Shown: piece by piece, positions 23,979 through 26,518 of the stretch | Layout of the letters: every line of letters starts with the position of its first letter | Position numbering within the stretch: position 1 is the first letter of the stretch | Origin: Acididesulfobacillus acetoxydans | Lineage (GTDB): Bacteria > Bacillota > Desulfitobacteriia > Desulfitobacteriales > Desulfitobacteriaceae | DNA: 26,518 nucleotides | Assembly: GCF_900016645.1 (NCBI RefSeq) | Contig: NZ_CDGJ01000046.1 | Strand: one strand, 5' to 3' | Program-made: the position numbers and the translations under genes | Notes under the pieces: generated by a model | Databases searched by the model: none | Told to the model about the DNA's origin: nothing | Seen by the model: only the letters and a program-made list of their open reading frames with translations

Positions 23979-24575
23979 ATGGACTTATACGCTCTTCGCA
24001 TCCTATGGTCCATTGGGAGCCCAATCGAGGACAGATATCCTTATTTCATGATCCGCCACCATGACCGGTATTTCCTCGACGTGGTTCATGAAGCCCTTAA
24101 TGTTTCAACCAGCGTTTTTGCGGGAGAAGCCAGAACCGGCTCACAATATAAACTCAAGATATTTAAATTTGATCTAAGGCAATTGATTCAATACGGTTGG
24201 CAGTCTCGCATCAGCGATCAGCGAAAGTACCCCGATATTTCGGAACATGCCGATTTTATCCGCGCCTATTTTGAGTTGCATAGCACCATTGATACTCTTA
24301 CTGTCCGAAAACGTGGTAAAGAACGAAGGTCCCCCCGTTTGAGAATCTACGGCAACCGATATTTTCTTGACCAGCTAACAGAGGTGTTGAATTCACAGGC
24401 TGAGATATCTCCTAAGCGTGTCCAAAGGGCGACCAAGTATTCGCAGTTCAGCGGAATTCTGTACTATCAAAGTCGCCGGGAGTTAGAGAAATTGCTTGAT
24501 TATCTTTATCCTCCTAATGTCTGGTATTTCCATCGGGAATATTATGAACAATTTAGAGCTGCACTTCTCAGATAA
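23979..24575 (+). CDS. LAGLIDADG-like protein without obvious metal-binding acids (copy B)
   Basis: A 198-aa paralogue of the copy A protein, differing at G7R, L25I, K156Q, D180N, A181V, G187E and H197L. Both motif helices (LYALRILWSIGS, DFIRAYFELHST) again lack the final Asp (Ile12, His101). Five further codons differ silently. The full-length frame is kept, so the protein is probably used. A role as a regulator or nucleic-acid binder is inferred from the loss of the catalytic positions. Confidence 0.7.
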   Translation: MDLYALRILWSIGSPIEDRYPYFMIRHHDRYFLDVVHEALNVSTSVFAGEARTGSQYKLKIFKFDLRQLIQYGWQSRISDQRKYPDISEHADFIRAYFELHSTIDTLTVRKRGKERRSPRLRIYGNRYFLDQLTEVLNSQAEISPKRVQRATKYSQFSGILYYQSRRELEKLLDYLYPPNVWYFHREYYEQFRAALLR

Positions 24576-24821
24576 GTTGGAACGGTCCCAAAGTATGACA
24601 TGGGTGACTAATCGCCTGCCCGTCCCCAGATTGGGAAAGGGTGTACCTTGACTTAGCAAAGGGGAACTGAGAGGAGTTGCGGAAAATTGCTCCTGGACCA
24701 GTGGCAGGGGATTTACTTTTGTGAGTTTGATGGTCCACGTTTGCGTATCTGTTGCGTGAGAATGCTGATGTAAACCTGTGAGGTGATTGAAGGTATCAAC
24801 GAATGAGAGAGGGGAGTTCGC

Positions 24822-24962
24822 GTGCGGAAACAAGTTAGGCTGGACGGATTTGGATTTAAGTTGTTTGGGAGTGATGGGGTTAAGCGTAAAGAGGTGAAAG
24901 GGATATTTACTGCCCAGACTTTAGTTGAAATGTTTATAAAGGAATTTATTAAAATGATTTAA
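24822..24962 (+). CDS. Small basic hypothetical protein, 46 aa
   Basis: GTG 24822 is preceded by GAGAGGGGAG (24807-24816), a strong ribosome site at about 5 bases. The 46-aa product RKQVRLDGFGFKLFGSDGV...GIFTAQTLVEMFIKEFIKMI has a basic start and an amphipathic C-terminal helix. It begins about 150 bases after module B and is followed by another small ORF after 35 bases. No family was recognised. Confidence 0.45.
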   Translation: MRKQVRLDGFGFKLFGSDGVKRKEVKGIFTAQTLVEMFIKEFIKMI

Positions 24963-24997
24963 CGTCATATTGAAGATCAAAAAATCATATTGCGCAT

Positions 24998-25261
24998 ATG
25001 AAAAAAGGTTCTATAGACCTTAGCGGACTAAAAGGTTTAATTAAACAGTTGGAAGAAGAAACAAAAATCCAATCAATTTGGCGTCCTGGGGTTTGGTCAT
25101 ATGTTAAAAGGAAAGATAGTTATCGGGTTTACTACAGCAACAATTATAATTATGATTTTACAGCTAAGTTACCAAATAACAGTGAAGTGGAAGATTATTT
25201 AAAATACTTATCCTTGATTCCCGGCAAAAATTATACCTACAGGACTTTTGATTTCATTTAG
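24998..25261 (+). CDS. Hypothetical protein, 87 aa
   Basis: An AT-rich frame from ATG 24998 to TAG. The product (KKGSIDLSGLKGLIKQLEEE, WRPGVWSYVKRKDSYRVYYS, FTAKLPNNSEVEDYLKYL) looks like a compact soluble protein with a leading helix and beta strands rich in Tyr. No ribosome site is evident, so the start is uncertain. Base composition is clearly more AT-rich than the neighbouring genes, which suggests separate origin. No family assigned. Confidence 0.5.
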   Translation: MKKGSIDLSGLKGLIKQLEEETKIQSIWRPGVWSYVKRKDSYRVYYSNNYNYDFTAKLPNNSEVEDYLKYLSLIPGKNYTYRTFDFI

Positions 25262-25342
25262 CCAATTTAGTTGGAAAATAGCCTGCTTTCAAGCTTGTTT
25301 GTTGCAGAATCTCTTGAAGTTTATTGTTTTTCCCTTGTATTC

Positions 25343-25386
25343 CCCCTCGCTTGTAGGTATAATAATTTATACCTACAAGCGAGGGG
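25343..25386. repeat. Perfect 20-bp-arm inverted repeat at the left end of the IS1634-type element
   Basis: CCCCTCGCTTGTAGGTATAA (25343-25362) and its exact reverse complement (25367-25386) are separated by TAAT. The hairpin ends 10 bases before the transposase start and probably includes the outer terminal repeat of the element. In RNA it would sequester sequence next to the ribosome site GGGGAGGGG (25383-25391), which could limit transposase made from outside transcripts. Confidence 0.7.
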
Positions 25387-25396
25387 AGGGGTTACC

Positions 25397-26518
25397 GTGA
25401 CTTCCATCATTAGGCAAAAGGTTGGGGATAAGATTTATCTTTACGAGTCAGTTTCTTTTCGCAATGCCGACGGCAAGCCGAGAAACAAACGTGTCCCTAT
25501 CGGCAAAATTAATCCCATAACCGGAAATCCGGTGTATAAGCCTGAATACCTGGCCCGTATGGCTGAACAAGGAACTCCCATTGAAATACCAGCAACCAAC
25601 ATGACCTTTTCTATTGAGGAGATCCAGCGTTCATCCATCAAGGATTATGGAGCCTTTTATCTCTTTCAGAGCATTGCGCAAAGCATTGGATTGCTCAGGG
25701 CTCTGGAGAGAGCCTTACCGAATTACTGGCAAGAGGTATTCAATCTGGCCTGTTACCTTATTTCCTCCGGAGATCCGTTTCTTTATTGTGAGGATTGGAT
25801 TAACAGTACCGAATGCCTTCCGGTCGGCAGCATGTCGTCGCAACGCATCAGTGAATTGTTGGCGGCCATAAGCCCAGACTCAAGAGAGGCTTTTTATCAG
25901 GAATGGTGCCAGTGCCGGAGTGAACAGGAATACCTTGCCCTCGACATCACCTCTGTCTCCTCCTATTCTAACTTGATTGAAGACGTTGAATGGGGATACA
26001 ACCGGGACAAGGAAGCGCTTCCCCAAATCAACCTTTGCATGCTGATGGGGGAAAAATCAGGGCTTCCTATCTATCAGACCGCGTACAGCGGCAGCCTCAA
26101 GGATGTCTCAACGTTGAAAACTACCTTGTCCAAAATGAATGCCTTATCGAAAGGTAAACCCACCCTGATTGTGATGGACAAGGGTTTCTTCAGTACCAAA
26201 AATGTAAACGCCATGTTGAATGATGCGGCCAAACTACGCTTCGTCATCTCGGTTCCCTTCACCTCCGGCTTTGCGAAAAAGCAGGTGGAAAGCGAACGCA
26301 AAGATATTGACAGCCTTCAGAACACAATGGTTTTAGGGGAAGATTCTGTTCGCGGGGTCACCAAACTTAGAGCGTGGAACAAAGACCATAAGATTTATAC
26401 GCATGTTTACTATAACGCCATGAAGGCGATGAAGCTTCGCGAGAACCTTTATGCGCATGTCGCACTTCTGAAAGAACGGGCAGAGGCCCATCCTGCAGCT
26501 CACCTGCAGGAAGAAGAA
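25397..26518 (+). CDS. IS1634-family (IS4-type) transposase, C-terminus cut by window
   Basis: GTG 25397 follows GGGGAGGGG (25383-25391). 374 codons are open to the last base. The N-terminus (TSIIRQKVGDKIYLYES, RNKRVPIGKINP) is typical of the IS1634 group. Of the DDE triad, the first Asp is D183 in YLALDITSVSSYS and the second D261 in TLIVMDKGFFS; the Glu (with the YREK-like motif) should lie beyond the window. The insertion between them (ALPQINLCMLMGEKSGLPIY) fits IS4-type enzymes. No frame break in the visible part. Confidence 0.9.
   Translation, partial: MTSIIRQKVGDKIYLYESVSFRNADGKPRNKRVPIGKINPITGNPVYKPEYLARMAEQGTPIEIPATNMTFSIEEIQRSSIKDYGAFYLFQSIAQSIGLLRALERALPNYWQEVFNLACYLISSGDPFLYCEDWINSTECLPVGSMSSQRISELLAAISPDSREAFYQEWCQCRSEQEYLALDITSVSSYSNLIEDVEWGYNRDKEALPQINLCMLMGEKSGLPIYQTAYSGSLKDVSTLKTTLSKMNALSKGKPTLIVMDKGFFSTKNVNAMLNDAAKLRFVISVPFTSGFAKKQVESERKDIDSLQNTMVLGEDSVRGVTKLRAWNKDHKIYTHVYYNAMKAMKLRENLYAHVALLKERAEAHPAAHLQEEE

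Larger units (their letters stand above)
23470..24669 (+). repeat. Repeated accessory module, copy B
   Basis: Second direct copy of the module at 11844-13116, about 11.6 kb downstream of the first. Between the copies lie the HEPN gene, small genes, the IS3 element and the split gene. Within the 198-aa gene, 13 of 597 bases differ; codons 26-117 are identical at the DNA level and differences cluster at both ends. The HNH fragment and the left boundary carry indels. Confidence 0.85.
25343..26518 (+). mobile_element. IS1634/IS4-superfamily insertion sequence, right part outside window
   Basis: Left end taken at the CCCCTC repeat. One transposase gene runs off the window, so the right end and target duplication cannot be checked. 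Confidence 0.75.

Overview
The window looks like an accessory (mobile, defence-rich) region of a low-to-mid GC Firmicute. Evidence for this is the strong AGGAGG-type ribosome sites, TTG/GTG starts, a DeoC of clostridial type, and many insertion elements. The style resembles the Desulfitobacterium/Desulfosporosinus group, but that placement is inference from general similarity only. One undetermined base (N) lies at 353. No tRNA, rRNA or CRISPR array was found.

Layout. 1-1049: the 3' end of a group II intron (maturase C-terminus, domains V/VI) sits directly before the ribosome site of deoC. 1050-2650: debris, with a frameshifted tyrosine integrase, a tiny zinc-ribbon ORF and possible IS-end remnants. 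2653-11710: a tight, codirectional defence operon made of an HTH remnant, a 1078-aa SNF2-type helicase with a PLD-like N-terminal region, a DUF4391 protein, a type III DNA methyltransferase (Mod) and a type III restriction subunit (Res). A 17-codon stub of a possible further gene follows, cut short where a repeated module begins. 11844-13116 and 23470-24669: two direct copies of a roughly 1.2-kb module carrying an HNH-nuclease 3' fragment, a 59-aa protein and a 198-aa LAGLIDADG-like protein that seems to lack both metal-binding acids. A third trace (17790-17834) has only the module's 3' boundary sequence. Short accessory genes follow each boundary: a frameshifted membrane protein plus a HEPN-type protein, a membrane-anchored protein of unknown function, and a small ORF.

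14623-16005: DUF5658 membrane protein, XRE regulator with an overlapping acidic small protein, and a DUF3795 cysteine-rich protein. 16268-17529: an IS3-family element on the minus strand, with two perfect DnaA-box sequences beside it. 17876-22863: a gene of unknown function split in frame by a complete 3987-bp transposon (18530-22516). That transposon carries a DDE transposase, an ExeA-like AAA ATPase, a DUF6431 protein and a small accessory protein. It has TGT/ACA ends and an exact 5-bp target duplication, ATGGA. 23234-23440: a strongly structured stretch that may be a degraded group II intron 3' end. 24822-25261: two small unknown ORFs. 25343-end: the left part of an IS1634/IS4-type element whose end is a perfect 20-bp-arm hairpin.

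Together, the region reads as a defence island built up by repeated insertion. The restriction operon and HEPN gene look intact. Integrase, HNH, membrane-protein and insertion-split genes record successive damage. The most interesting items are the expanded type III restriction operon, the duplicated dead-LAGLIDADG module, and the Tn7-like transposon with its reconstructable target gene.
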